This document shows, one piece after another, positions 33,396-42,816 of a DNA stretch of 51,060 nt (the first letter of the stretch is position 1; each line of letters opens with the position of its first letter). The notes beneath the pieces were generated by a model. The model searched no databases, had not been told where the DNA came from, and worked only from the letters and a program-made list of their open reading frames with translations. Source of the stretch: Chloroflexota bacterium (GTDB lineage: Bacteria; Chloroflexota; Anaerolineae; Anaerolineales; Villigracilaceae); NCBI GenBank assembly GCA_016235445.1, contig JACRLB010000025.1:1-51060 (forward strand). Direction: 5' to 3'. A program made the translations under genes and the position numbers.

Positions 33396-34073
33396 CTACT
33401 TAGGAAAGTTCATATCTTTGACATTGAATTCCAACTTGCTGATTAAATCTGACAAATGCACATTGGCAAGTGAGGGATAGATCACATCCGCCCCGTCAAC
33501 CCGTTCGCGCGGACCCAGCCCTACGCAGCGGAATCCGCCTGCTTTGGCGGCTTCGACTCCGGCTGTGGCATCTTCCACAACAATACATTCAGCCCGGGAA
33601 AGTTTGAGTTGGGCGGCAGCGTGCAGAAAAATATCCGGCGCGGGTTTTTGTTGTTCAACACTTTGACCATCTGAAACTGCATCCAACAGATTCTCAATGC
33701 CCAGGCGTTGAATGACCTCGGGTGCATTCTTGCTGGCCGAACCCAGCGCTGATTTCAGCCCGGCGGCGCGTATTTCTTCGAGCAGTTCGCGCGCGCCGGG
33801 CAGCACATCACGCGGACTAATTTCACGGATAAATTCCAAATAATAGAGATTCTTGCGCTCCATCATTTCCTGAATTTGTTCTTCCGGGAAAGTGCGTCCT
33901 TTTAGAATCAACATCAAGGATGCGCGGCGCTGAATTCCACGCAGGGACTCGTTATCTTCACGGCTGAAAGGAATCTCAAGTTCGTCAGCAAGCCGTTTCC
34001 AACCGCGATAATGATATTCGGCGGTGTCGGTCAACACGCCATCAAGGTCAAAGATAAATGCTTTAATGGTCAT
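33396..34073 (-). CDS. pgmB: Beta-phosphoglucomutase (HAD family)
   Basis: This 225-residue HAD-type phosphatase fold has the nucleophile and acid D9 and D11 in FDLDGVLTDT, the cap residues in HYRGWKRLADEL, SASKNAPEVI as motif II, a lysine in QQKPAPDIFL and VVEDATAGVEAAKAGG as motif IV. It interconverts beta-glucose-1-phosphate and glucose-6-phosphate. Its ATG overlaps the stop of the GH65 phosphorylase by 4 bases, the classical arrangement in which the phosphorylase supplies beta-glucose-1-phosphate. Confidence 0.94.
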   Translation of the reverse strand: MTIKAFIFDLDGVLTDTAEYHYRGWKRLADELEIPFSREDNESLRGIQRRASLMLILKGRTFPEEQIQEMMERKNLYYLEFIREISPRDVLPGARELLEEIRAAGLKSALGSASKNAPEVIQRLGIENLLDAVSDGQSVEQQKPAPDIFLHAAAQLKLSRAECIVVEDATAGVEAAKAGGFRCVGLGPRERVDGADVIYPSLANVHLSDLISKLEFNVKDMNFPK

Positions 34074-36241
34074 GAGGTATTCCCGGTTTCTGCACCGGAT
34101 GGGTTCTGAATATCGACAACCTGAATCTTGCCATGTTGGAAGAACTTGAACGATAAGCGCTTCCAGTGCTTTGGCATATGCGGAGAAGTTTTCCAGCCTT
34201 CTGCGTTGAGTCGCAAACCCCCAAAGCCAAAGACTACAGCTTGCCAGGTACCGCCTGCCGAAGCGCCGTGGATTCCATCACCGGCATTGCCGCGCACATC
34301 ACGCAAGTCGGCGCGAGCCGCGCGGACGAAGTGTTCATAGCCATCTTCCGGATAGCCCATCATACAGGCCACAATCGCCTGAATCGAAGGCCCCAAGGAT
34401 GATCCGTAGGTATGGTCAGTTCGCAGGTTGTAATAGTTGTAATTCGCGCGGATCGCTTCACCTGAATAATGATCGTGGAGCAGGTATTGCACCATCAATA
34501 CATCCGGCTGTTTGATCGCCTGACATTCATTGGCAGCTTCGATACCAAAAATTTCGTGCATCGATTTGGTGCGCGGTTCGTAATCTGCTGGTTTGAAATC
34601 TTTTAGATCAAAAAATCCATCGAATTGTTCAATCAACCCGTCAGGCTTAACAGATAAATGCATATTCGCCGCCACCTTACGCCATTTTTCCAAGCGGACT
34701 TCGGTCAGGTTTAAGCGTTCGGTTAGGTCGGTTAATTTTTCTGGGCATTTCACCTTTAGCCAATCAAGCACGGTAAATGCAGTCTCAAGATTCCATTGCG
34801 CAAGACAATTGGTATAAGCATTGTTGTTGACATGGTCGTGGTATTCGTCCGGGCCAATGACATCGTTATATTCATAACGGTTGCGTGCCTCGATCCATTC
34901 GGCGCGTGTGCCAAAGAAACTCGCTGTGTCCAGAATCAACTCGGCGCCGCGCTCGCGGAACCAATCATCATCGCCCGTCACCCGCCAATATTGATACGTA
35001 CCATACGCTACATCCGCTGAAATATGGATGGCAAGATCACCCGTCCAAACCCGCGCCAGTTTTTTCTTATCTTTAAAGTCCGGCACCCATGTAGGCGTCA
35101 CTTCCTCGCCAGTATCGGCGCTTTCCCATGCAAACCATGCGCCCTCGAAACCGTTCTCTTTTGCCTTTGCGCGCGCGGCTGGCAATGTGTGAAAACGATA
35201 ATCCAGCAGATTTCGGGCAATGTGCGGCGACGTATACGTGAAGACCGGCAGCATAAAAATTTCAGTATCCCAAAAGGCATGTCCGCGATAGCCAAAGCCG
35301 GAGAGCGTTTTTGCGCCAATATTGACTCGCTCATCATGACGCGGCGCGGCGATAAGTAATTGGAATAGGCTGAAGCGGACTGCGATCTGGGCTTCATCAT
35401 CCCCTTCAATGATAACGTCCGCTCGCTTCCATTCCTGCGCCCAGGCCTGTTGATGCGCTTCGAAAGCAGACTCCCAGTTGATGGCTTTTCCAGCGTGCTC
35501 AACAGCCATGCCGACCGGGTCAGATGTATCGCGTGAAGTGGCAATGCCGACAAATTTTTCCACGCTCAGTATTTGACTGCGCTTGACGGTAAATGTCTGA
35601 CTCAAAGTGGGAAAATTTTCAACATCCCAAAAAGCAGTTTCCAGCGGAGTCTGATCCGAGTCCACCTTCATGGCAAGAGCCAGATCCAGATTCGTCGCGC
35701 GCGTACGGGTGTGAAGGAATGCAATTGAGTCGCGTTGTCCCTGAGCCACCCGCCTCCAGTGCATGATCCCTTCATTATCCATATTCCCGTTAAGCCCGGC
35801 GCGAACCTCAACAGTGCCGTCGAATTCTGGTTCTACCTGACAGCGCAAACACAGCAGGTGCTCATCTTCAAGTGAAGCAAAGCGTTCAAATTTGAGAGTC
35901 GCTACACAGCCAGAGGGTGAACGCCAGCGAACATTGCGGATCAGCAGGCCAGTCCGCAGGTCAAGATGACGATCGTAGGATTCGACAGTCCCAGAATCAA
36001 GCGAAAAGCATTCGCCGTTTAATAAGATGATCAGTGAAAGCCAATCAGTGGCATTGGCAAGTTCGGTAAAAGCAATCGGCACGCGATCAAACATGCCATG
36101 CACAAAAGTTGCGCGGCTATCGGCGGGATAACCTTCTTCAAATGCTCCGCGTGTGGAGAGGTAGCCGTTGCCGATGGTGAAAATGGTTTCTTTATGATGC
36201 TGGCTTTTAGGTTCAAAGATGTCTTCGGAGATTATCCACAT
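34070..36241 (-). CDS. GH65 disaccharide phosphorylase
   Basis: This 723-residue cytoplasmic enzyme has an N-terminal beta-sandwich (TIGNGYLSTRGAFEEGY is the family signature) and an (alpha/alpha)6 barrel with the catalytic acid E466 in VIGPDEYHDHVNNNAYTN. The length is slightly shorter than some family members. It phosphorolyses an alpha-linked glucosyl sugar (maltose, trehalose, kojibiose or nigerose) to beta-glucose-1-phosphate plus glucose. The substrate cannot be chosen from sequence. It is in the same minus-strand operon as the sugar ABC transporter. Confidence 0.93.
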   Translation of the reverse strand: MWIISEDIFEPKSQHHKETIFTIGNGYLSTRGAFEEGYPADSRATFVHGMFDRVPIAFTELANATDWLSLIILLNGECFSLDSGTVESYDRHLDLRTGLLIRNVRWRSPSGCVATLKFERFASLEDEHLLCLRCQVEPEFDGTVEVRAGLNGNMDNEGIMHWRRVAQGQRDSIAFLHTRTRATNLDLALAMKVDSDQTPLETAFWDVENFPTLSQTFTVKRSQILSVEKFVGIATSRDTSDPVGMAVEHAGKAINWESAFEAHQQAWAQEWKRADVIIEGDDEAQIAVRFSLFQLLIAAPRHDERVNIGAKTLSGFGYRGHAFWDTEIFMLPVFTYTSPHIARNLLDYRFHTLPAARAKAKENGFEGAWFAWESADTGEEVTPTWVPDFKDKKKLARVWTGDLAIHISADVAYGTYQYWRVTGDDDWFRERGAELILDTASFFGTRAEWIEARNRYEYNDVIGPDEYHDHVNNNAYTNCLAQWNLETAFTVLDWLKVKCPEKLTDLTERLNLTEVRLEKWRKVAANMHLSVKPDGLIEQFDGFFDLKDFKPADYEPRTKSMHEIFGIEAANECQAIKQPDVLMVQYLLHDHYSGEAIRANYNYYNLRTDHTYGSSLGPSIQAIVACMMGYPEDGYEHFVRAARADLRDVRGNAGDGIHGASAGGTWQAVVFGFGGLRLNAEGWKTSPHMPKHWKRLSFKFFQHGKIQVVDIQNPSGAETGNTS

Positions 36242-36279
36242 GTTTTTTTCCTCAATGACGAAATCGGTATGGAGAGATG

Positions 36280-37212
36280 TCAGCCTTCTTTGGAGCCAGT
36301 CGTTGCAATGCTCTGGATGAAGTAACGCTGAAAAAGGAAGAACAGAATCAAGATGGGCAGGGTATTGAAGAGCGACCCCGCCAGAATGACGGAATAGAGT
36401 GTGTAATACTCACCGCGAAACCATTGCAGACCAATCGGCAAAGTAAAGTTCTCAGGACTGCGCAGGATGAGCAGGGGTTCCATGAAGCGGTTCCACTCAC
36501 CCTGGAAGGTCAGCAGTGCGAGAGTGATCAATTGTGTCTGGCTGATGGGCAATACAACCCGGAAAAAGGTGCCGAAGCGGCTGGAGCCATCCATGGTGGC
36601 GGCTTCTTCCAGTTCTTTGGGAAAGGATTTATAGAACTGTGTCATCATGAAAACGCCAAAAGCGTCCACCACGTTGGGCAGGATGACGCCGCCCAGTTTG
36701 TCGATCAGACCGAAACCTGTTGGAATGATCAGCTCACCCAGATGTATACCACCCCGGATAAACCCCGGCCCGATGATTAGAAACTTAGGGATCAGTGTAA
36801 CGACGCCCGGCATCATCATGGAGATCAGCAGGGCGTTGAACAGGAATTTTTTGAGGGGGAATTCAATTCGAGCAAAGGCATACCCCGCCATCGCGCAAAA
36901 CAGAACGCGCAAGACAGTCACAACGACTGCAATGACAGCGCTGTTCAGCAGCCAGCGCGGAAAGAGATCGAACGAAGAGAATACCGTCTGGTAGTTTGCA
37001 AACGTAAACGGCGTGGGCATCCAGAGCGGGGGAGTGTAAGCGTTCTCGATTGGTTTCAGTGAGAATACCAAAGTAAAGTATAGCGGCGTCAGGCAGATGA
37101 TCGCCCAAACTGTGAGAAGTGTATAAAAAACTGGAGCTTTGATACGTTCCCAACCGTCTATCAATTGCTCTCGCGTGGAACGGTTATCTGACAATGGGGA
37201 TGTGGCAGCCAT
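36280..37212 (-). CDS. Sugar ABC transporter permease, MalG type
   Basis: This 310-residue protein has six membrane helices and the EAA loop (EELEEAATMDGSSRFGTFFRVVLPIS), the site that contacts the ATPase. It starts 9 bases after the MalF-type permease stop. No ATP-binding subunit gene is present here, so a shared MsmK/UgpC-type ATPase elsewhere in the genome is expected. It imports the oligosaccharide that the GH65 enzyme degrades. Confidence 0.93.
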   Translation of the reverse strand: MAATSPLSDNRSTREQLIDGWERIKAPVFYTLLTVWAIICLTPLYFTLVFSLKPIENAYTPPLWMPTPFTFANYQTVFSSFDLFPRWLLNSAVIAVVVTVLRVLFCAMAGYAFARIEFPLKKFLFNALLISMMMPGVVTLIPKFLIIGPGFIRGGIHLGELIIPTGFGLIDKLGGVILPNVVDAFGVFMMTQFYKSFPKELEEAATMDGSSRFGTFFRVVLPISQTQLITLALLTFQGEWNRFMEPLLILRSPENFTLPIGLQWFRGEYYTLYSVILAGSLFNTLPILILFFLFQRYFIQSIATTGSKEG

Positions 37213-37221
37213 AGTGTTCTC

Positions 37222-38106
37222 TTACTCGGTAGTGGAACCGCCGCCTTCGATGACGCGGCGTTGGATAAAAGTCACGGCGATAATGATCAGGGCCAGAATG
37301 ACGGACAAAGCAGAGGCTTGCCCCATCTTGACAGTCGTGTCGCGGAACGCCCACTTGTAGATCAGGTACGTGATCGTCGTAGTGGAGTCGAGCGGGCCGC
37401 CGCTGGTCATGACAAAAATCTGATCGAAAACCTGGAAGGTTCCAATCACACTGACCGTGATGACAAAAAACAAGATCGGTCTGAGCATTGGGACTGTGAT
37501 GTACAGAAAAGTTTGTAATTTATCCGCGCCGTCGATCTCGGCAGCTTCATAAAGTGTGGTGGGAATATCCTGCAAGCCAGAAAGGAAGATCAACATGAGT
37601 GTGCCGCTGGTTGTAAAAATATTCATGCCCATAATGACATAAAATGCGGTGTTGACATCATCCAGCCAGTTGATCGTCAGGCCGAATATCTGGTTGAATA
37701 CGCCTTGTGGAGCAAACAGCCAGACAAAGATCAGCGAGATAACCACCGAGGATGTAACGGAAGGCAGGTAGAAAATAGTCCGAAATAATTTTCGCGCGCG
37801 TAATTTCTGGTCCATCGCGAAAGCAAGGATCAGGCTGATGATGGTCTGCAAAGGAACAACAATGAAGACATATTTGAAGGTATTGGGCAGAGCCTTCTGC
37901 CAAAAAAGCTCATCAGTTAATACCCGCTGATAGCTTCCCAATCCCCACCATTGCGGCGGACTGAGCAGGTTGTATTTTGTGAAAGAGAGGTAAAGAGCGT
38001 AACCAAGCGAAAATACACTGAATGTGAAAAAAATAAAAAGCCAGGGTGCGACGAAAAGATAGCCTGTCAGTGCTTCCGTTATCTTTTTGTTCCTGAACGT
38101 GGTCAT
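37222..38106 (-). CDS. Sugar ABC transporter permease, MalF type
   Basis: This 294-residue protein has six membrane helices. The start FRNKKITEALTGYLFVAPWL is typical of sugar-type permeases and the EAA loop reads TLYEAAEIDGADKLQTFLYITVPML. It partners the MalG-type protein downstream. It is separated from the binding-protein gene upstream by 415 bases that hold a MITE-like element and a strong hairpin. Confidence 0.93.
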   Translation of the reverse strand: MTTFRNKKITEALTGYLFVAPWLFIFFTFSVFSLGYALYLSFTKYNLLSPPQWWGLGSYQRVLTDELFWQKALPNTFKYVFIVVPLQTIISLILAFAMDQKLRARKLFRTIFYLPSVTSSVVISLIFVWLFAPQGVFNQIFGLTINWLDDVNTAFYVIMGMNIFTTSGTLMLIFLSGLQDIPTTLYEAAEIDGADKLQTFLYITVPMLRPILFFVITVSVIGTFQVFDQIFVMTSGGPLDSTTTITYLIYKWAFRDTTVKMGQASALSVILALIIIAVTFIQRRVIEGGGSTTE

Positions 38107-38121
38107 CGGCCTCCTTACAAA

Positions 38122-38457
38122 TTAATAACTCACCTTACGCAGTTCAATCCCGAAGGGATGGCAGGATGATAGAAAATTACGTGAAAGAATTCCAAATCCC
38201 GAAGGGATGATATTGATTTTACGAGCCATGACACCCCTGCGGGGTTGAATTTGGCACATCCCAAAAACTATAATCATTTGACCCCTTCGGGGTCTTCGAG
38301 TAAATCGCGTAAGAGAGCGTTTCTTAAGTGCTTTTTTGTACACGGACTGCACGGATTTCACGGAGTCTCACGGAAAAACCTTTTAAAAATCCGTGTTTGC
38401 CCGTGTAATCCGTCAAATCCGTGTACTTAAGAAACAGTCTCTAAGGTGAGTTAATAA
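38122..38457. mobile_element. MITE-like element with terminal inverted repeats in the binding-protein/permease gap
   Basis: TTAATAACTCACCTTA at the left end is matched by TAAGGTGAGTTAATAA at the right end (15 of 16 positions pair). Inside are copies of AATCCCGAAGGGATG, a CCCCTTCGGGG palindrome, and a long inverted repeat in which GTTTCTTAAGT (38319-38329) faces ACTTAAGAAAC (38425-38435) around several ACGGATT/AATCCGT words. No ORF is present. The AACTCACCTTACGCA end recurs at 43296-43310. Confidence 0.75.
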
Positions 38458-38470
38458 GGATCAGTTGCGG

Positions 38471-38504
38471 AATGGCAGGGCAGACTTGAGTCTGCCCTGC
38501 CATT
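38471..38504. other. 16-bp hairpin downstream of the binding-protein gene
   Basis: AATGGCAGGGCAGACT and its exact reverse complement are separated by only two bases (TG). It lies 17 bases after the binding-protein stop on the minus strand. No T run follows, so it probably slows mRNA decay or partly limits transcription into the permease genes, as stems between malE and malF do in other bacteria. Confidence 0.8.
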
Positions 38505-38521
38505 AACTTTATAGAACGGGC

Positions 38522-39826
38522 TTATTGTTTCAAAGCCTCGCGCACAGCCTCAGCGGCCTGTTTCAGCGCATCCGCCACAGGTTGGCTCTCTTTGTAAATG
38601 CGTTCGAGAGCCTTACTCATCTGGTCGTTCACATCCGAGCCTACTGAACCCCAGAAGAAGGGTTGGGCATTGTTGAGCGCGCCATTGAAAATGGCGGCGG
38701 AGTTCGAGTTATTCGTGAAGTATTCGCTCCCTTGCAGGGAAATGCGTGTGGGCAGGGCAAAGCCGCTTTCGAGAACAGTCTTCTGGCTGGCCTCATTGGT
38801 CAGGAAGTCAACAACTTTCCAGGCGGCTTCGGGGTTCTTGGTATTCTTGGAAATGCCCCATGCAACGGTGAAGATCAAGTTGCCTTCACCTCCTGGTCCA
38901 GCAGGCGGGATCACAACACCATACTTCGTGCCGGGGAACTGGTCACGCAGGTAACTGATCAGCCAACCGCCTTCATACACCATGGCACATTGACCCTTGC
39001 CGAAAACGGTCCCTTGCCAGCCTTCACCGACATCAGCAGGGGCTACGCCTGTCTTGTTGGCGCGGAAATCAGTATAGAATTGCGCAGCGCCAATCGCCGC
39101 ATCCGAATCGAGGGTGGTGTCGGTGTAATCCGCATTCATCACCGTGCCGCCGTTCTGGAAGACGAAGATGGGGAATCGGCCAGCATCTGGGGCCATACAG
39201 ATGCCATAAACGGGTTTGGTGGCATCTGTCAGGTCGGTTGTCTTTTCGGCGGCGGTTTTCAGGTCGTCCCAAGTCCAGTCATCGGTGGGATAGTCCAGAC
39301 CGGCCTTGTCGAAAAGATCCTTGTTATAGAACAATCCCAGCGTGTTGAAATCTTTCGGAATGCCATAAGTCTTACCCTCAAACTTGAAGGCATCGATTAG
39401 GGACGGGATGAAATCCTCGTTCTTGACGCCGGATGCGCTCATCAAATCATCCATAGGCAAGATAACATCATTCTTGGCAAGTTCCTGCCACCAGAAGATA
39501 TCCATGTAATACAAGTCAGGTTCGGTGCCGGAAGCGATGGCGGTCAGAAGCGCCTGCTTGTAGTCGCCGGTGATCGGCTCGTATTTGACTGTGATGCCGG
39601 GATTCTCAACCGAGAATCTATAGAGCAGCGATTCAAGTAAAGCCGTTTCAGACGGGCTGGAGGCCCAACCCGAAAGGCGCACTTCAACTTGCCCGGCCGG
39701 GACTTCGACAATCTGCGTTTCTTTGACGGTCACGATTTGTGGTGTGCCCGTAGCGGGACTGCCACAAGCGGTTAGGAGCAGGGCCGCAATAAAAAACAGA
39801 GACAACACTTTGGACAGCGATTTCAT
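38522..39826 (-). CDS. Sugar ABC transporter substrate-binding lipoprotein
   Basis: This 434-residue protein starts at 39826 (MKSLSKVLSLFFIAALLLTACG), whose lipobox LTAC marks the lipidated cysteine. The open frame upstream is longer but lacks a signal. The mature region has the bilobal family 1 binding-protein pattern (VRLSGWASSPSETALLESLL, YYMDIFWWQELAKN, FNTLGLFYNKDLFDKAGLDYPTDDWTWDD, GKGQCAMVYEGGW). It catches an oligosaccharide outside and delivers it to the two permeases. AGGAGAA lies before the ATG. It sits between lacI and the permeases. Confidence 0.94.
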   Translation of the reverse strand: MKSLSKVLSLFFIAALLLTACGSPATGTPQIVTVKETQIVEVPAGQVEVRLSGWASSPSETALLESLLYRFSVENPGITVKYEPITGDYKQALLTAIASGTEPDLYYMDIFWWQELAKNDVILPMDDLMSASGVKNEDFIPSLIDAFKFEGKTYGIPKDFNTLGLFYNKDLFDKAGLDYPTDDWTWDDLKTAAEKTTDLTDATKPVYGICMAPDAGRFPIFVFQNGGTVMNADYTDTTLDSDAAIGAAQFYTDFRANKTGVAPADVGEGWQGTVFGKGQCAMVYEGGWLISYLRDQFPGTKYGVVIPPAGPGGEGNLIFTVAWGISKNTKNPEAAWKVVDFLTNEASQKTVLESGFALPTRISLQGSEYFTNNSNSAAIFNGALNNAQPFFWGSVGSDVNDQMSKALERIYKESQPVADALKQAAEAVREALKQ

Positions 39827-40003
39827 AACTTTCTCCTTTATTTTTTGTACATATGGTTGGCAAAATGATGGATGTATGGTAAAAGGGCTATACCCTGGTT
39901 TTAGACAACGACTTTCACCTCCTATGCGAGTGTGGAGTAAAGATGAACGCATCGCCCGAAGAAGTGACTGCATTCATCGACAGAGTCCGAGCCAGGGCTT
40001 TTT

Positions 40004-41020
40004 CTATCCTGAAGCTCGCACTATCAACCTGGGCTTGAGCAAAGCCTGATGGTCTTGCGGTGGATTTCTTTCCATCAGCGAAACCAGGATTTCGACGCAT
40101 TTGTGCCCGGCTTCGCTGATAGGCTGGCGCACGGTTGTTAGCGCCGGTTGAAGGTATTGTGACATGGGGGCATCGTCAAAACCGACAATTGCCACATCAC
40201 GGCCTACCTCCAGGCCACGTTCGCGCGCTACATGCAGTGCGCCAATCGCCTGTGTATCATTGAGCGTTACGATCGCGGTTGGGTGATTTGCTTCGGGGAG
40301 TTCAAGCAGACGGAAAGCCGCTTCACGCCCAAACTCGTAGGTTCCCTCACCACGTTCGATCCACTCAGGGTGGGTTTTGAGTCCCGCCGACTGCATTGCC
40401 TGAAAATAACCGCGCATACGTTCATTGCCCACGCGGGAGTTGTCCGGCCAGGCAATTGCGGCGATCCGCCGGTGTCCATTTGCAATCAAATGCTCCACTG
40501 CCTGAAGCAGCCCGTCAGCGCCGTCAACATCCACATAGGGGAAATCCAGCTCTGGATTGGAACGACCGAAAGACACAAACGGAACCCGTCGTTCCAGCAG
40601 GAAATTAATCCTCGGGTCGTTATAGTTCACGCTCGAGAGCACAAAACCATCCACTCTGCTGGTATCGATCAATTCGCGATAATCATCCACGTGCGCCTGC
40701 CCTGCACGGAACGGGAAAGGCAACAGGTGATAGCCGGCCGCTTCAGCCTCTCGCACCATGCTGGTCAGGAACAGATCGAGAATATGATTGACTTGGTCCG
40801 GGGAAGTTTGCACCCAAGAATACCCAATCATAAGGCTGCGTTTGGCGCGCATATTGCGGGCGATCTGGTTGGGCCTGTAGCCCGAATCGCGAACGGCATC
40901 CATGATCCGCTTTTCTGTTTCTTCGGATACCTGAATTTTCCGGTTCAGAACCTTGGAGACAGTTTGATAACTGACCCCAGCCTTGGTTGCGACTTGTTTG
41001 AGCGTGATCATGCGTGCCAT
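40004..41020 (-). CDS. LacI-family repressor of the sugar cluster
   Basis: This 338-residue regulator has an N-terminal LacI helix-turn-helix (LKQVATKAGVSYQTVSKVLN) and hinge (YRPNQIARNMRAKRS), then a periplasmic-binding-like effector domain. A perfect inverted repeat lies 10 bases before its start and is a strong candidate for its own operator. It is upstream of the binding protein, permeases, phosphorylase and beta-phosphoglucomutase in the same orientation, and divergent from the GH13 gene. The inducer is probably the imported sugar or a derivative. Confidence 0.94.
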   Translation of the reverse strand: MARMITLKQVATKAGVSYQTVSKVLNRKIQVSEETEKRIMDAVRDSGYRPNQIARNMRAKRSLMIGYSWVQTSPDQVNHILDLFLTSMVREAEAAGYHLLPFPFRAGQAHVDDYRELIDTSRVDGFVLSSVNYNDPRINFLLERRVPFVSFGRSNPELDFPYVDVDGADGLLQAVEHLIANGHRRIAAIAWPDNSRVGNERMRGYFQAMQSAGLKTHPEWIERGEGTYEFGREAAFRLLELPEANHPTAIVTLNDTQAIGALHVARERGLEVGRDVAIVGFDDAPMSQYLQPALTTVRQPISEAGHKCVEILVSLMERNPPQDHQALLKPRLIVRASG

Positions 41021-41030
41021 AAGTTTTTCT

Positions 41031-41064
41031 TGTAGGCGAACGTTCGTGCGAACGTTCGCCTACA
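41031..41064. promoter_or_regulatory. 34-bp perfect palindrome, probable LacI-family operator
   Basis: TGTAGGCGAACGTTCG and its exact reverse complement are separated by TG. Each arm also contains the palindrome CGAACGTTCG with the central CG step typical of LacI-family operators, so two operator units sit side by side. It lies upstream of lacI and 130 bases before the divergent GH13 gene and could control both. Confidence 0.88.
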
Positions 41065-41194
41065 TAGTACAACGTTCAATAAGAGTTGTCAAGTAGCAAT
41101 TCTGAGAATGTTTGATTTGGGTGGAAAGACTTGGCTCGAATCATACACATTCGCTAATAATTCGAGTAAACTCATAGAATGGGATTCCCAATAA

Positions 41195-42787
41195 ATGCAT
41201 AATGAACTCTGGTACAAAGACGCAGTCTTCTATCAAATCTCTGTGCGTGCCTTCAAAGATAGCAATGGCGACGGTCACGGTGACCTGCGCGGATTAACTG
41301 AAAAACTCGACTACATCCAAAATCTCGGCGTAGATTGTATTTGGATCATGCCCATTTATCCATCACCATTACGCGACGATGGCTATGACATTGCAGATTA
41401 CTACAACGTGTCGGATGAATACGGCAAACTGGATGATCTCAAAGGATTGATCGCCGCCGCCCATGAGCGCGGAATCCGCATCATCATGGACCTGGTGCTG
41501 AATCATACATCTGACAGACATCCTTGGTTCCGAGCATCGCGTTCAGATAAAAATTCTCCGTATCGCAGTTACTATGTATGGAGTGACACAGATAAAAAAT
41601 ACGAAGGTGTCCGCATCATTTTCGGCGACATTGAAAAATCCAACTGGGCATGGGACGATAAGACACAACAATATTACTGGCATCGTTTTTTTTCTTCACA
41701 GCCTGATCTGAATTTTGACAATCCCGCCGTACAAGCTGAAATGCTGAATGTCGTGCGCTTCTGGCTGACCCTCGGCATTGACGGCTTCCGTGTGGATGCG
41801 CCCACCTACCTCTTCGAACGCGAAGGCACGAACTGTGAAAGCCTGCCCGAAACACATACCTATCTAAAACGCATACGCTATTTAATTGACAACGAATTTC
41901 CCGAAGCCATCATGCTGGCAGAAAGTAATCAATGGCCGCAGGAACTCAGTCAATACTTCAGCAGCGGCGATGAGTTTCACATGGCATTTCATTTCCCGCT
42001 TATGCCGCGCATCTTCCTTTCGCTTGCGGAGAACAACGCCGCGCCCATTACTGAGATATTAAAAGATACGCCATCGATTCCAGAAAATTGTCAGTGGGCG
42101 ATCTTCCTGCGAAACCATGATGAACTCAGCCTCGAAATGGTGACAGATGAAGAGCGTAAATTAATGTGGCATAAATTTGCACCCGAGCCGCAAATGATCC
42201 ACAACCTCGGCATCCGCCGCAGGCTTGCTCCCATCCTCAACAATGACCGTTGTAAGATCGAGCTGGTCAATTCATTATTATTCACATTGCCCGGCTCCCC
42301 AATTATCTATTATGGCGATGAGATCGGCATGGGCGACAACCTCAATCTTCCAGACCGAAACGGTGTGCGCACGCCCATGCAGTGGAATTCTTCACCCAAC
42401 GCAGGGTTTACAAAAGGCGAACCATTTACTGAATTGATTCAAGGCCAGTACGGTTTTCAGCATGTCAACACAGAGGCGCAGCTTGCGAATCCTGATTCGC
42501 TTTATCGCGCCATTCGCCGCATGGTTCACATCCGCAAAGAACATCATGTCTTCGGACGCGGCTCGATTCATTTCATCGAAACAAATGACACGGGTATTCT
42601 TGCTTATGTGCGCGAACATGGCGGAGAAAAAATATTCATGATCCACAACCTTGGCAATTCTATAAAGTCTTTTACACAACCTGGCGAACATCAAAGCGAA
42701 TATATAAATTTATTAAACAATGAAACACAAGATATGCAGAGTATGAAATTAAACCCATACTCATATCACTGGATGAAAAAAAAATAA
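41195..42787 (+). CDS. GH13 trehalose-synthase-type glucosyl isomerase/glucosidase
   Basis: This 530-residue enzyme has the GH13 catalytic set: nucleophile D in GIDGFRVDAPTYLF, acid E in IMLAESNQWPQELSQYF and D in FLRNHDELSLEM. The N-terminus LWYKDAVFYQISVRAFKDSNGDGHGDLRGLTEKLDYI and the motif VDCIWIMPIYPSPLRDDGYDI place it with trehalose synthases (maltose to trehalose) and related alpha-glucosidases. It has no signal peptide. Divergent from lacI, it probably links maltose, trehalose and the GH65 pathway. Confidence 0.9.
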   Translation: MHNELWYKDAVFYQISVRAFKDSNGDGHGDLRGLTEKLDYIQNLGVDCIWIMPIYPSPLRDDGYDIADYYNVSDEYGKLDDLKGLIAAAHERGIRIIMDLVLNHTSDRHPWFRASRSDKNSPYRSYYVWSDTDKKYEGVRIIFGDIEKSNWAWDDKTQQYYWHRFFSSQPDLNFDNPAVQAEMLNVVRFWLTLGIDGFRVDAPTYLFEREGTNCESLPETHTYLKRIRYLIDNEFPEAIMLAESNQWPQELSQYFSSGDEFHMAFHFPLMPRIFLSLAENNAAPITEILKDTPSIPENCQWAIFLRNHDELSLEMVTDEERKLMWHKFAPEPQMIHNLGIRRRLAPILNNDRCKIELVNSLLFTLPGSPIIYYGDEIGMGDNLNLPDRNGVRTPMQWNSSPNAGFTKGEPFTELIQGQYGFQHVNTEAQLANPDSLYRAIRRMVHIRKEHHVFGRGSIHFIETNDTGILAYVREHGGEKIFMIHNLGNSIKSFTQPGEHQSEYINLLNNETQDMQSMKLNPYSYHWMKKK

Positions 42788-42816
42788 CAAATAACTCAAC
42801 GCCAGGCTAAGTTTTT

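Noticed and set aside
38122-38457. A possible CRISPR array, because short words such as ACGGATT recur
   Set aside because: The repeats are short, uneven and arranged as inverted pairs with no regular spacers, and no cas gene is nearby.
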